DNA of 64,000 bases from Aquitalea denitrificans (GTDB lineage: Bacteria; Pseudomonadota; Gammaproteobacteria; Burkholderiales; Chromobacteriaceae), in assembly GCF_009856625.1 (NCBI RefSeq), contig NZ_CP047241.1:2604001-2668000 (forward strand), given 5' to 3'. The notes under the pieces are model-generated. The model made no database searches. It saw only the letters and a program-made list of their open reading frames with translations, and was not told the DNA's origin. The position numbers and the translations under genes are program-made. Shown here piece by piece: positions 17,160 through 26,413 of this stretch (positions within the stretch are counted from its first letter, which is position 1; each line of letters begins with the position of its first letter).

Positions 17160-17663
17160 TCATTGTGTGGCTTTCTGCATCTCGCGAGGATAGGCAGGTC
17201 GATAGTCCGGGTGCTCAGGGAAAATATCACTCAATTTGACCAAGACCTGGTCGTTGGGCAGGAAGTGGATATCAACATGCTGCATTTCTTTGGCCTGATA
17301 TTTCGGGATGGTCACAGTGCGCGTTTTCCAGCTGCCTTCAATAAATACCTTGTCGCCATTTTGCATCACGACATTACCACTGGCATCGCGCTGGAAATGT
17401 CCACCTTGCAGCCAGCTGATCTTTACTGTCAGCCCCGGCCGCCATTTGCCTGGTACGACGACACAGCAAACTTCTTTGCCTCCACCACCCATCGCAGGGA
17501 CATTCAGCACACCGCCTTGATTGTTAATGGTGATTGAGTCGATTGGCTTTGCTGTGTGGTTGACCGCCAGATAGCTCAGACTGGTTTTTTCTTCTTCGCA
17601 CCCTGTCAGCATTGGTAGGCCCAGTATCAGCAATAAAGCGATTAGTCTTCGGAGTATTATCAT
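17160..17663 (-). CDS. T6SS immunity lipoprotein, copy 3
   Basis: A 167-residue paralogue with a different signal peptide (MIILRRLIALLLILGLPMLTGC, lipobox LTGC) but a mature part nearly identical to copy 2. It is the first of the three copies in the direction of transcription and probably the oldest or separately acquired one, since its upstream sequence lacks the repeated junction. The ribosome-binding site is weak (AAGGCCCCCC before ATG). Predicted function as for the other copies: periplasmic neutralisation of the Tle1 lipase. Confidence 0.83.
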   Translation of the reverse strand: MIILRRLIALLLILGLPMLTGCEEEKTSLSYLAVNHTAKPIDSITINNQGGVLNVPAMGGGGKEVCCVVVPGKWRPGLTVKISWLQGGHFQRDASGNVVMQNGDKVFIEGSWKTRTVTIPKYQAKEMQHVDIHFLPNDQVLVKLSDIFPEHPDYRPAYPREMQKATQ

Positions 17664-17793
17664 GGGGGGCCTTAATAAAGGGGCTGATGAGAACAGTCAA
17701 TGGAGTATCGTCGTTGATTGAGTTGTGCTCTCCCTCTCATTGACGAATCCTTGGGAATCCAATTTTTTGCAATGTGTTTTCTGGCAATGTTTA

Positions 17794-18144
17794 CTATGTT
17801 GGCGGGTATGTTTTCCAAAGAAAGGCAAGGTAGATGCCACCATAAATCAATAACATCATGGTTATTGAGATTACTTTTATAGTTATTTTTTGAACTCCAT
17901 TTATTGCCCATACGGATAAGGGCAGTAGTGCCATTATTAGAAGTGGAGAAGTTAGGATTAGAAAGTAAATGTGGTTTAATGCCGACCAGTCTCCCTCTGT
18001 TGTTGGGCCTGGGGTTCTTGTGTATTCAAAATATGTGATGCCGATAACGAATATCCAGAAAATAGAAACGATTATCAATGCACTAGTCAACAACAGCGGT
18101 TGGATAGTTTTTTTTACTACTGAGGCTTTTTTCGCATGTGTCAT
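17794..18144 (-). CDS. Small membrane protein of the T6SS island
   Basis: A 116-residue protein with three or more hydrophobic segments: LLLTSALIIVSIFWIFVIGI near 18-37, YFLILTSPLLIMALLPLSVW near 61-80, and VISITMMLLIYGGIYLAFLW near 91-110. The family is not recognised. AT-rich codon use differs from the VgrG gene. It lies between the DUF4123 adaptor and the immunity genes in the same direction and is likely part of the transcript, perhaps as a membrane immunity or accessory factor. The interval 17664-17793 contains only a weaker overlapping frame. Confidence 0.55.
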   Translation of the reverse strand: MTHAKKASVVKKTIQPLLLTSALIIVSIFWIFVIGITYFEYTRTPGPTTEGDWSALNHIYFLILTSPLLIMALLPLSVWAINGVQKITIKVISITMMLLIYGGIYLAFLWKTYPPT

Positions 18145-18153
18145 GGTTAATTC

Positions 18154-19029
18154 TCAAGAGGTGTGAGCATCATCGAGTAACGGAGCAAGTCCTTCACTCA
18201 GGGAGCATCTTTGCTCGACAAAGCTCTTCAGCATCTGGATCAGCCGAGGGTCATCCAGCAAGCGCCCTTGGCTGTAACACACGGCCACCGCTACGGTTAG
18301 CTGCTCAGGGGCATCCTCAATGTAATGTTCTGCTAACAGATCGGCCGTACGTTGCAGCCAGCCATACAGTACTGCTCCAGAGGTAGGGAGCAGGTCGGAG
18401 AAGCCTTCGTGCAACTGGTCTGCCAATACGTCTGCCTGGGAGGCATGCATTAAGGCTGTGAACTCCTGAGTGCTCAGCAGCCATGGGTCCTGCACATCGG
18501 GAGGAAGCGTCTTGGGCGGCATGGGCAATGCCCGTAGTTGGCTGTGGCGGTCAATAACCAACCACTGCTCCACTGGTTCGCACAGCCGTTGCCAAGCTGC
18601 CGTAGCCAGTACTTGCGGCAGGCTGGCAGCGATGCGCGTATCGGCAAAACGGACGACGTACCACTGCCCGTCTTCGGTGGTGGCATTGAGGCTACATTGC
18701 CAGGCATCCCGTAGGGCGGGGGCGCTAAGCTGGCTTGTTAGAAAGCTCAGCATCGGCCGTCCCTTGCAATGACGCAGCAGTTGTTGCAGCTCTGGTTGAT
18801 TGCCAGGATGCAATGCGAGAAGTCGTGGTGATACTTCGCGTAGCTCACCCCACTCCTGTAGGTGATACAAAGGCCAGCTTGCTTTGGTCTGCCATATCTT
18901 GCGCCGCTTGAAATCGAATCCATCATCCAGCAGTGCGTAGCAATACAAACCGTCTGGCAGTTCTTTCAGTAGCGTTTCCAGTTTTTGTGACTGTTCCGCA
19001 ATATTTCCTTCGTCCATCGCAAAATACAT
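18154..19029 (-). CDS. DUF4123-domain T6SS effector adaptor
   Basis: A 291-residue protein with the DUF4123 pattern: an N-terminal YALLDDGFDFKRRK followed by a PLYHLQEWGEL segment, a central FADTRI, and a C-terminal helical region (LDDPRLIQMLKSFVEQRC). DUF4123 proteins chaperone effectors onto VgrG. It lies directly after vgrG and ahead of the Tle1 effector gene, as expected. I prefer the ATG at 19029, which has AGGA six bases upstream; the ATG at 19035 would be too close to that site. Confidence 0.8.
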   Translation of the reverse strand: MYFAMDEGNIAEQSQKLETLLKELPDGLYCYALLDDGFDFKRRKIWQTKASWPLYHLQEWGELREVSPRLLALHPGNQPELQQLLRHCKGRPMLSFLTSQLSAPALRDAWQCSLNATTEDGQWYVVRFADTRIAASLPQVLATAAWQRLCEPVEQWLVIDRHSQLRALPMPPKTLPPDVQDPWLLSTQEFTALMHASQADVLADQLHEGFSDLLPTSGAVLYGWLQRTADLLAEHYIEDAPEQLTVAVAVCYSQGRLLDDPRLIQMLKSFVEQRCSLSEGLAPLLDDAHTS

Positions 19030-19037
19030 TGCCATTC

Positions 19038-21701
19038 CTATTGTCCCGCCAGCGGCAGACCGGACTTGATTGCATTGAGCATGCATTGCAAGCAAAACTG
19101 CTTGCCTGGAAAGACCGGCATCGGGATATTCATGCTGTCCGGCCCGCTCCAGTCATGACTGCCACCCTTGAAGCTGACGGTGCCGGGGGCGTGCAGCTCG
19201 ATCTTGCCATCCTTGATCCGCACGTAAGCGCCACCGCTGGTCAGCAAGACTTCCTGCTTGCCATTCAAGTTGATGTTCTGCTTGGCCGAGGTAACGGTCA
19301 GCTCCTTATCCGCCGTCAGTTCCATCGCATCGCTCTGCGCTTGCACCTGCACCTTGCCTTTGGCTGCAATGAGTTTCATGGCGATTTTGTCTTGTACCCC
19401 GGCCACGAACAAACTGATGTGCTTACCGACGTTGTGAATCCAACGGCGGCTTGTAATGTGGTTAGCGTCGCGCTGTGCAACAAGATTCAAATTGGTACCG
19501 GCGCTCACTGTCTGGCTTTGTTCAGTGACACTGACGATGCCGGCCGGGGCGGACAGGATGAGCAGCGGCTGTTGGCCGGCCTGGCTGCTGTTGCCGCTGC
19601 TGGCGGTTTTGCCTTCCTTGTCGGTATTGCTGCCGGCTTCCCAGGCTTTGAGCGCGGCGGCGTGGTGTTGCAGGTGGCCGCTATCCTTGTTGCCGTCTTT
19701 GCCGTTGTCGGGGTTGATGGCGTCCGGCCCGGTTTCCATGCTGTCGGCCAGTTGTGCTGCGGCGGTGTCGCCCAGGCTTTGGCTGAGGCTGAGCGCGGCG
19801 TCGAGCTGGCTTTGCGCGTGTTCGCGTGCCAGTTGTTTGCCGCCAGCGCCGCTTTGCGCTTCGGTGCTGATCAGCAGGCCGTGCCCGGCGCGGATGGCAC
19901 CGTGCTGGTCGGTTCTGAGTTCGAAGCCTTCGCCGCGTGGCTGGGCTTTGCCATTGTTGCGCGGGTGGGTGAGGTAGCCCTGGTTGAGCTGGGTCTTGCC
20001 CGCTTCGGAACTGAGCTTGGCGCGGACTTCGCCGGGGGTGTCGTCGAACAGCAGTTCGTTGTACTGGCCGCCCTGATGTTCCTTGGATTTGATGCCGGAC
20101 AGCGTCTTGTTGGCGGGCAGCGCACCGGCACCGCTAAAGGCCGGGGTGGCGTGGCTGCCGTTGTACAGCACGCCGACAATCACCGGGCGGTCGATATCGC
20201 CTTCGATAAAGTCGACCAGTACTTCCTGGCCGATGCGCGGGATGAACTGGTGGCCCCAGCCGGCACCGGCGCTGGGCATGGCCACGCGCAGCCAGCAGGA
20301 GGATTTGTCGTCCAGATTGGCCCCGCTGCCGGGGTGTTCGTCTGCGCGCTGCCAGTGGAACTGCACCTTGATGCGGCCCAGTTCGTCGGTGTGCACTTCC
20401 TCGCCTTCCGGCCCCACCACGGTGGCGGTTTGCACCCCGTTGGAGGTGGGCTTGGCCTGCGCGCTGTGGGCGTAAGCCGGGGTGAGCGGAATGCCACGGC
20501 GCTGGGCGGTGATGGTGGTCTGGAAGGGGCTGCTGTCCTGACCGGCAGTTGACGTGGTGTCCGACCCGCTGGTCAACAGGCTGCGCAGTCCGCTGGCCAG
20601 ATCGCCCGGCAGATTGTTGTTGGCACGGAAGGTTTGCCCGGTGACCACGAATTCGCGCTGCTCGCTGCTGTCGCCCTCGTGCAGCGGATGCTCGTCCAGG
20701 CGGAACCATTGTCCGGCCTGCAGGCTGCGCACCGAACCGCTGCCGCTAAACTGCTTGGCCTGCACATCGTGTGCTTGCTGGCGCAACTGGGCGTACTGGC
20801 TCAGCTGCTCGGCATCGCTGGCGTAGTACAGCGACTGCGGGTCGTAATCCTGCAAGGTGGATTGCAAAGCATCCCCACTGCGGCCTTGCTGAATGCGGGT
20901 CTGGTCGCCGGTGTGCTGGGTAGCCACCGGCTGGTAATCGAAACTGGCCAGCGCTACCGCACCGGACACCACCTGCCGCGCGGCCGACCAATCGGTGAAG
21001 CCATCTTCCTCTTCTGTTGCATCGCTGCGATGAAAGCGCACCCGCTCGCTGGCCGCTGGCGGCAGGCTGTAGGCATCGTCGAACACCACCAGCTTGACCT
21101 GCGGATGCTCGCCATCGACATGCTCGAAACGCCAGGCATAACCCTCTTCGTGCAGCAGCCGCACGATGAAGTCGAAATCGCTCTCGCGATACTGCAGACA
21201 ATAACTGCGCGGGCTGGCCGTGGCGGTGTGAAACTCCAGCGTCTGCACCTGGGCAAACACCGGGTTATTGGCCTGATGCTCGGCCAGGATCTGCTTGACG
21301 ATGTCGGGGACGGACAAGTCCTGAAACACCCGCGAAGTGCGGCGCAGCCGCAGCAGGGCAAACGGCGGCTCGATGGTCAGGCCGTACTTGGCAAAGCCGC
21401 CATCCGACCCCAACAGCTCGGCGCGCGACACCACGCCACAACGGACCACCTCGTTGCCATCGGCATCCAGCACCCCCAGCCGGGCGGCTACACCCAACAA
21501 GGATTTGAGCTCGATATTGCCATCCGGCGACAGGCAGCTGAGCTGATAGCGATAGGCCTGCGACACCCCCTCGCTGCCGTCCAGGGTGTGGGGCAGCAAC
21601 TGCTCGGCGGCGATCTGTCCGCCGTCCAGCTGCAGGGTGAGCAGGCGTTGGTGCTGGGAAAAGGCGGCGGCGAAGCTGGCGAGCAGGGAGGAGAAATCCA
21701 T
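19038..21701 (-). CDS. vgrG: VgrG (TssI) type VI secretion spike protein
   Basis: An 887-residue spike protein. The N-terminal gp27-like part (LLTLQLDGGQIAAEQLLPH to about 380) is followed by the gp5-like OB-fold with the hallmark GRIKVQFHWQR and WLRVAMPSAGAGWG motifs and the GQEVLVDFIEGDIDRPVIVG stretch. After about residue 680 comes a DUF2345 extension rich in regular beta repeats. The C-terminus ends with a CLQC pair. No obvious enzymatic domain is fused, so cargo such as Tle1 is probably carried non-covalently through the adaptor. Start 21701 is chosen for family fit; an ATG at 21734 is possible, and neither has a good ribosome-binding site. No T6SS structural genes are present. Confidence 0.92.
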   Translation of the reverse strand: MDFSSLLASFAAAFSQHQRLLTLQLDGGQIAAEQLLPHTLDGSEGVSQAYRYQLSCLSPDGNIELKSLLGVAARLGVLDADGNEVVRCGVVSRAELLGSDGGFAKYGLTIEPPFALLRLRRTSRVFQDLSVPDIVKQILAEHQANNPVFAQVQTLEFHTATASPRSYCLQYRESDFDFIVRLLHEEGYAWRFEHVDGEHPQVKLVVFDDAYSLPPAASERVRFHRSDATEEEDGFTDWSAARQVVSGAVALASFDYQPVATQHTGDQTRIQQGRSGDALQSTLQDYDPQSLYYASDAEQLSQYAQLRQQAHDVQAKQFSGSGSVRSLQAGQWFRLDEHPLHEGDSSEQREFVVTGQTFRANNNLPGDLASGLRSLLTSGSDTTSTAGQDSSPFQTTITAQRRGIPLTPAYAHSAQAKPTSNGVQTATVVGPEGEEVHTDELGRIKVQFHWQRADEHPGSGANLDDKSSCWLRVAMPSAGAGWGHQFIPRIGQEVLVDFIEGDIDRPVIVGVLYNGSHATPAFSGAGALPANKTLSGIKSKEHQGGQYNELLFDDTPGEVRAKLSSEAGKTQLNQGYLTHPRNNGKAQPRGEGFELRTDQHGAIRAGHGLLISTEAQSGAGGKQLAREHAQSQLDAALSLSQSLGDTAAAQLADSMETGPDAINPDNGKDGNKDSGHLQHHAAALKAWEAGSNTDKEGKTASSGNSSQAGQQPLLILSAPAGIVSVTEQSQTVSAGTNLNLVAQRDANHITSRRWIHNVGKHISLFVAGVQDKIAMKLIAAKGKVQVQAQSDAMELTADKELTVTSAKQNINLNGKQEVLLTSGGAYVRIKDGKIELHAPGTVSFKGGSHDWSGPDSMNIPMPVFPGKQFCLQCMLNAIKSGLPLAGQ

Positions 21702-22104
21702 GGTGTGGGCTATCACGTCGGCTGACGTGATCATTCACAAGCTATTGAAAGCTCAACAGTTTATGCCTTTGACATGGTGCAAACAAGGCTGAATGGCATG
21801 AATGCGTAGTTCTACGGATCGCCATCGATACAGGAAAAGGGATGGAAGCGGTCGTGTCAAGTATTCGCCACGGACAGTTCATCGGCCAAAGCAGACATTC
21901 CATCGAGTAGCAAAAACGACTGCTATACACATAATTTCGGACACACCTTCAGGGAGTCTGTGGTCGGCTTGCCGTGGGCCACACCCGCCTTTTAAGCCAG
22001 ACGGACTAATCGACGAGTTAGATGTGTTTACCCGTCTGGCCGAAGTATCTACGAAAACAGAGGCAGTTCAGTTCACCTGTAAACAATGGCTCAACCCAAC
22101 CGAC
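21702..22104. other. Gene-poor interval upstream of vgrG
   Basis: About 400 bases with only weak ORFs. It should hold the promoter of the T6SS cargo unit. A 28-bp sequence at 22045-22072 is similar to 26630-26657, see the findings. Otherwise nothing is recognised. Confidence 0.5.
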
Positions 22105-22986
22105 CTATTGGCATAAGTGCTGCCGTAGCCACTGTTTGACTACTGGTGCATGTGGATGTTCGGCTCCACTTTTCTTGAAGCTTAATACGTAGACATTATT
22201 GGTCGTCAATGCCGCCTCCATGGGTACAAGCAGGCGTTTGCTGTCCAGCAAGGGCTGGACCAGCCGCTTGTCCACCATGGCAACACCCACTCCATGCAAG
22301 GCAGCCTCGATGGCCAGCTCATCGAGATTAAAGAAAATCTGTGTTTGAGATATATCCAGCGATTGATCATATGCCAAAGTCCAGCGTTCCCAATCGATGC
22401 CATTGAGTGAACCATGCAATAAGGTGTAGTCGGAAAGCTGATCCATATTTTGCGGAGGTACTTTTCCAGCAACACATTGTGGATGGCAAACCGGGATCAG
22501 GCATTCTTCAAATAACAGAAAATCATCCTGACTAAGTGCCGACTTCTCTTTGTAGCTGACAAATGCATCATATTGAGCCAGATCGCCATAAACAAGGTCT
22601 GATTCTGTTTCTATCATCAGACTCAAACCGGGATTATCAACGCAAAATTGCGGCAGCAATGGAAGAAGTATCTTTGCTGCTAAGGAAACATAAATCTTAA
22701 GGCGAAATGGCCTGCTTTTTCGTGAATAGCGTTTTTCAACATTACTTAATTCACGAAATATCATCTCGGTGGATCTCAGCAATTCAATTCCCTCTGCTGT
22801 CAATTCCACCTTGCGCGCGCTACGATTGAACAATGTTACCGAATAATGTTCTTCAAGCAGTTGTATCTGGCGGCTGACTGCACTTTGCGTAAGGTGCAGA
22901 CGCTCGGCTGCTTCCGTGAATGAGTTACACTCACTCAGCATCAAAAAGGTCTGTAGCGACTGGATGTTAGGTGGGCGTATGATCAT
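22105..22986 (-). CDS. LysR-family regulator (GcvA-like)
   Basis: A 293-residue LysR protein: HTH in residues 8-65 (SLQTFLMLSECNSFTEAAERLHLTQSAVSRQ in pieces, then FNRSARKVELTAEG), followed by a type-2 periplasmic-binding-like effector domain. The ATG at 22986 starts the conserved RPPNIQSLQTF; upstream residues of the longer frame are hydrophobic and unlike the family. The gene is divergent from the FAD amine oxidase and PotF-like genes, so it probably controls them in response to an amine. The intervening 104 bases are AT-rich and should carry both promoters. Confidence 0.88.
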   Translation of the reverse strand: MIIRPPNIQSLQTFLMLSECNSFTEAAERLHLTQSAVSRQIQLLEEHYSVTLFNRSARKVELTAEGIELLRSTEMIFRELSNVEKRYSRKSRPFRLKIYVSLAAKILLPLLPQFCVDNPGLSLMIETESDLVYGDLAQYDAFVSYKEKSALSQDDFLLFEECLIPVCHPQCVAGKVPPQNMDQLSDYTLLHGSLNGIDWERWTLAYDQSLDISQTQIFFNLDELAIEAALHGVGVAMVDKRLVQPLLDSKRLLVPMEAALTTNNVYVLSFKKSGAEHPHAPVVKQWLRQHLCQ

Positions 22987-23090
22987 GTGGATGAAATCTC
23001 GGAATGGCAGAATGAAAATAAATTGTTTGCTATGGAATCTTGCGATTTTTATACTTAAAAAATCAATAAAATCAAATAGCGAGATGAAAA

Positions 23091-24389
23091 ATGGATCGAT
23101 GCGGATGGATAGAGACAAGCAATGGCATAAATAAATTACCTACGTTGGGAAAAGATATTAAAACAGATTTTCTCATTGTGGGTGCTGGTCTTGCCGGAAT
23201 CTCCTGCGCCATCAATTTGGCAAGGATCAATCCATCGCAGCGTATTGTGCTTGTAGAAAAAAACAGGCTGGGACAAGGTGCATCATCCCGTAATTCTGGT
23301 TTTGTTGTTTGCCATGAGAAGCCTGGTGATGGCGAATATATTAATCAAGCCGGATTTGATCGATATCGCCAGGAAACACAATTTGGCACTGCAGCCAGTC
23401 AACTGGTTGCCCAGTATGTAAAGCAATTTGATATCGATTGTGATTTTGATCAGTCCGGTTACTTCATTGGCGTGAGTGACAGCAGCAAGATGTCAGATCC
23501 AGCGCAGTTGCTGGCCACGCTCAAAGCGGCGGGAGCCCAGGTCTCGCTGCAGGAAGGAGATGCACTCGCAGCCCGGCTGGGGACCGACTTTTACAAGATA
23601 GCCGTCCACTGTGCAGGCGGCAATGCATTAATTCAGCCTGCCAAATACGTTCAGGGTCTGATTGCTGGGCTACCTCCCAATGTGGAAGTGTACGAACAGG
23701 TCAATGTTCATGCCATCCGCCCCGCAGCTGGCAATGCCCTGGAGGTACGTGGCAATGGCCATTGCATCACTACGGATCGCGTCATTGTCTGTGCCGGTGC
23801 CTATCCAGGGCGTGCGGGTGTCAAATCAGCTCATATCTTGCCACTGGAGCTGACCGCCTCGCTAACCCGCCCCCTCAGTCAGCAGGAGCTCAACGCCATG
23901 GATGCTCCCCAGCCATGGGGCATTTTATCCGCCGCCCTGACCGGAGCCACCGTCAGGTTGACACAGGATCGGCGGCTCATGATTCGCAACACGCTGGAAT
24001 ACCGGTGCCGCGATGTGTCTGCCACAGAATTGCAAGCCAGACAGAACATGCATCTGGCGGGTCTGCAGCGGCGCTTTCCCTGGTTGGTTAAGCAGGATAT
24101 CGCTTACACCTGGTCTGGCCACCTGAGCGGTACACGCACCGGAAACCCCCTGTTTAAGCAATGGGGAAACCAGATGTTTGCCGTATCTGGCTGCAATGGT
24201 TCCGGTATTGCGCGCGGCACGCTGTGGGGCAAGCTGCTGGCCGAGTATGCCTCTGGAGTATCTAGCGATCTGCTGCGCTATGCCGTGAAGCATGGCGAAC
24301 CCGGCTGGCTGCCACCCCGTCCATTCCTCGATATCGGTGCCAGTTTGAAAATTGGCTACGAGCGCTTCAAATCAAGCAGTGAAATCTAA
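23091..24389 (+). CDS. FAD-dependent amine oxidase (DAO family), second copy
   Basis: A 432-residue DAO-family flavoprotein with GxGxxG as FLIVGAGLAGISCAINLA (near 27-44), GASSRNSGFVVCH and a C-terminal GCNGSGIARGTLWGKLLAEY. It is related to gamma-glutamylputrescine oxidase and to the protein encoded at 1920-3251. It is followed after 14 bases by a PotF-like polyamine-binding protein gene with a strong AAGGAGA site, which points to oxidation of a polyamine or similar substrate. AT-rich codons at the 5' end differ from the rest of the gene. The start at 23091 has only a weak ribosome-binding site. Confidence 0.83.
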   Translation: MDRCGWIETSNGINKLPTLGKDIKTDFLIVGAGLAGISCAINLARINPSQRIVLVEKNRLGQGASSRNSGFVVCHEKPGDGEYINQAGFDRYRQETQFGTAASQLVAQYVKQFDIDCDFDQSGYFIGVSDSSKMSDPAQLLATLKAAGAQVSLQEGDALAARLGTDFYKIAVHCAGGNALIQPAKYVQGLIAGLPPNVEVYEQVNVHAIRPAAGNALEVRGNGHCITTDRVIVCAGAYPGRAGVKSAHILPLELTASLTRPLSQQELNAMDAPQPWGILSAALTGATVRLTQDRRLMIRNTLEYRCRDVSATELQARQNMHLAGLQRRFPWLVKQDIAYTWSGHLSGTRTGNPLFKQWGNQMFAVSGCNGSGIARGTLWGKLLAEYASGVSSDLLRYAVKHGEPGWLPPRPFLDIGASLKIGYERFKSSSEI

Positions 24390-24403
24390 CAAGGAGATAC
24401 AGC

Positions 24404-25513
24404 ATGGAGAAATGGTTGAAACAGGCAAGCACGATGATGGCGACTTCCGGTCTGCTGGTCATCGCACTGCAAAGTGCACCGGCAACTGCTGAAACGCTGA
24501 ACGTGTATAACTGGTCCGATTACATCGCCAAAGATACCGTACCCAATTTCGAAAGGCAGCAAGGCGTAAAAGTTCGTTACGACAACTACGACAGTAACTC
24601 CACCCTGGAAGCCAAGCTACTAGTTGGCAACTCTGGCTACGACCTGGTGGTGCCCACCACCAATTTCATGGCACGGCAAATCAAAGCCGGCATCTACCAG
24701 AAGCTGGACAAGAGCAAGATCGACAACCTGAAACACCTTGATCCCACTTTGATGAAGCTGATTGAAGGGGCTGATCCTGGCAATCAGTATGGTGTGCCTT
24801 GGGCCTATGTCACGATCGGCATCGGTTATAACAGCCAGAAGGCAGCTCAGGCCTTGGGGAATGGCTCCAAAGTCGATTCGTGGGAGGTGCTGTTTAATCC
24901 GAAACTGGCCGCAAAGGTAGGGAAATGTGGATTGTCCGTCGTGGATGAACCCGTGAATGTATTTGCAGCAGCCTTACAATACATGCACCGCAATCCGAAC
25001 AGTGCCAACCCCAAGGACTATGAAGATGCCTATGCCTTGCTGAAGCAGGTTCGTCCCTACATCACCCAGTTCAATACCTCCGGCTATATCAACGACCTGG
25101 CAAACGGGGATGTCTGCGTCGCCATGGGCTTTTCCGGTGACGTCTACATTGCCAGCAAACGCGCCCGTGAAGCCAAAAGACCGTACACGGTTGGTTTTTC
25201 CAATGCCAAGGAAGGCGGCTTGCTAGCCTTTGACGTGATGGCAGTTCCCAAGAGTGCCAAGAACCCAGCATTGGCAATGAAGTGGATAAACTATATTGAA
25301 GACCCCAAGGTGAATGCAGCCATCACCAATGAAATCTTCTACCCGACAGCCAACAAGGAAGCCCGTAAATATGTGAACCCGGCCTTGCTTGCAGATCCCA
25401 TTCTTTATCCGCCTGAGTCTGAGCTCAAACACATGGCACTGATCAAGCCACTGCCGGAGGCCATCATGCAGCTGCAGAATCGACTGTGGTCGCAGTTGAA
25501 GGTCAATAAATGA
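24404..25513 (+). CDS. PotF/SpuD-like polyamine-binding periplasmic protein
   Basis: A 369-residue extracellular solute-binding protein. A signal peptide ends near residue 29 (SAPATAE). The mature N-terminus LNVYNWSDYIAKDTVPNFE contains the WSD segment typical of putrescine/spermidine receptors; FSGDVYIASKRA and NYIEDPKVNAAITNEIFYPTAN are also conserved. Length matches PotF (about 370). No potGHI-type ATPase or permease genes follow, so it must use a transporter encoded elsewhere or serve as a sensor. It lies in an operon with an amine oxidase under a divergent LysR gene. Confidence 0.88.
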   Translation: MEKWLKQASTMMATSGLLVIALQSAPATAETLNVYNWSDYIAKDTVPNFERQQGVKVRYDNYDSNSTLEAKLLVGNSGYDLVVPTTNFMARQIKAGIYQKLDKSKIDNLKHLDPTLMKLIEGADPGNQYGVPWAYVTIGIGYNSQKAAQALGNGSKVDSWEVLFNPKLAAKVGKCGLSVVDEPVNVFAAALQYMHRNPNSANPKDYEDAYALLKQVRPYITQFNTSGYINDLANGDVCVAMGFSGDVYIASKRAREAKRPYTVGFSNAKEGGLLAFDVMAVPKSAKNPALAMKWINYIEDPKVNAAITNEIFYPTANKEARKYVNPALLADPILYPPESELKHMALIKPLPEAIMQLQNRLWSQLKVNK

Positions 25514-25632
25514 AAATCATGTGGCCCAGAAAAAGGACACATTAAGACCTTCTTGAACGGCTCGTTGCTCCATGGCTGCACTCCTTTTCGGGGGCAGCCA
25601 ATTTTTATATGCATGGGAGTAATCAGCCATAG

Positions 25633-25770
25633 CCAGCGACATAGCTGCTGATCCAGTGAGTGATGCCTGTTGCATACCGCTGTCTGCGACATCTGGGTAA
25701 TCAGCGCCTGGGTGTAACGCAGCAACAGATGCATGAACGGTAGCGAACGCTCGAACGCCTGCTTGATCAC
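25633..25770 (-). pseudogene. Fragment of a Crp/Fnr-family regulator gene
   Basis: About 45 codons on the minus strand read [20 protein letters not shown] and then ITQMSQTAVCNRHHSLDQQL followed by CRWL. This is the conserved stretch just before the HTH of a proteobacterial Crp-family group. There is no cNMP domain before it and no HTH after it. The remaining interval 25514-25632 is unrelated. It is a gene relic next to another relic, the aconitase fragment. Confidence 0.7.
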
Positions 25771-26413
25771 GTGTGCCGGCAGGCGGTATCTGCAACAACT
25801 GGGTATCACGCCCCGCTTGTTCAACAGCTACGGATCGCGTCGGGGCAACCACGAAGTCATGGTGCGCGGCACCTTTGCCAATATCCGGATTCTCAACCTG
25901 ATGTTACCCCCAGATGCAGACGGCAGGCCGATCACCGGTGGCTATACCCTGCATCAGCCTGATGGCATACAAGGTTTCATTTACGACGTGGCCCAACGCT
26001 ATCAGACAGAAGGCGTGCCACTGCTGGTGATTGCCGGCAAGGAATACGGCAGCGGATCAAGCCGTGACTGGGCAGCCAAAGGCACCGCCCTGCTGGGAGT
26101 ACGTGCTGTCATTGCCGAAAGCTTCGAACGCATTCACCGCGCCAATCTGGTTGGCATGGGCGTGTTGCCACTGCAATTTCGGGAAGACGACAGCATCAGC
26201 TCCCTCGGTCTGACTGGCCGTGAATTATTCACGCTTGAAGGGCTGGAGGATCAGCTGACCCCTGCACAGCCGGTGCAACTGCATATCGACTACCCTGATG
26301 GTCGCCACCGGGTCTGTAGCTTGCAATTACGTGTTGATACGCCGACCGAAGTCGACTACTGCCTGCATGGCGGGGTATTGCCTTATGTACTGCATCAATT
26401 GCTGAATGCATGA
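25760..26413 (+). pseudogene. Truncated aconitase gene, C-terminal domain only
   Basis: About 215 codons match the C-terminal swivel domain of Acn[57 protein letters not shown] and the closing helix [10 protein letters not shown] full aconitase has about 890 residues, so the iron-sulfur domains 1-3 are missing. The homology begins abruptly near 25770, within RRYLQQLG, and the frame before it is unrelated. No ribosome-binding site is seen. The domain is intact to its natural stop, so the break is recent or the domain is kept; I favour a relic of recombination. Confidence 0.85.

Larger units (their letters stand above)
16066..17663. repeat. Triplicated immunity gene unit
   Basis: Three direct repeats of about 547 bases each. 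The coding parts and the 43-base spacers are strongly conserved, including a relic of the tle1 start after copies 2 and 3. Confidence 0.9.

Noticed and set aside
16066..17663. Regularly spaced repeats that could suggest a CRISPR-like array
   Set aside because: The repeat units are about 547 bases and are coding copies of one lipoprotein gene.
18933..20552. A 539-codon plus-strand ORF over vgrG
   Set aside because: It mirrors the VgrG coding strand and has no ribosome-binding site or recognisable domain.
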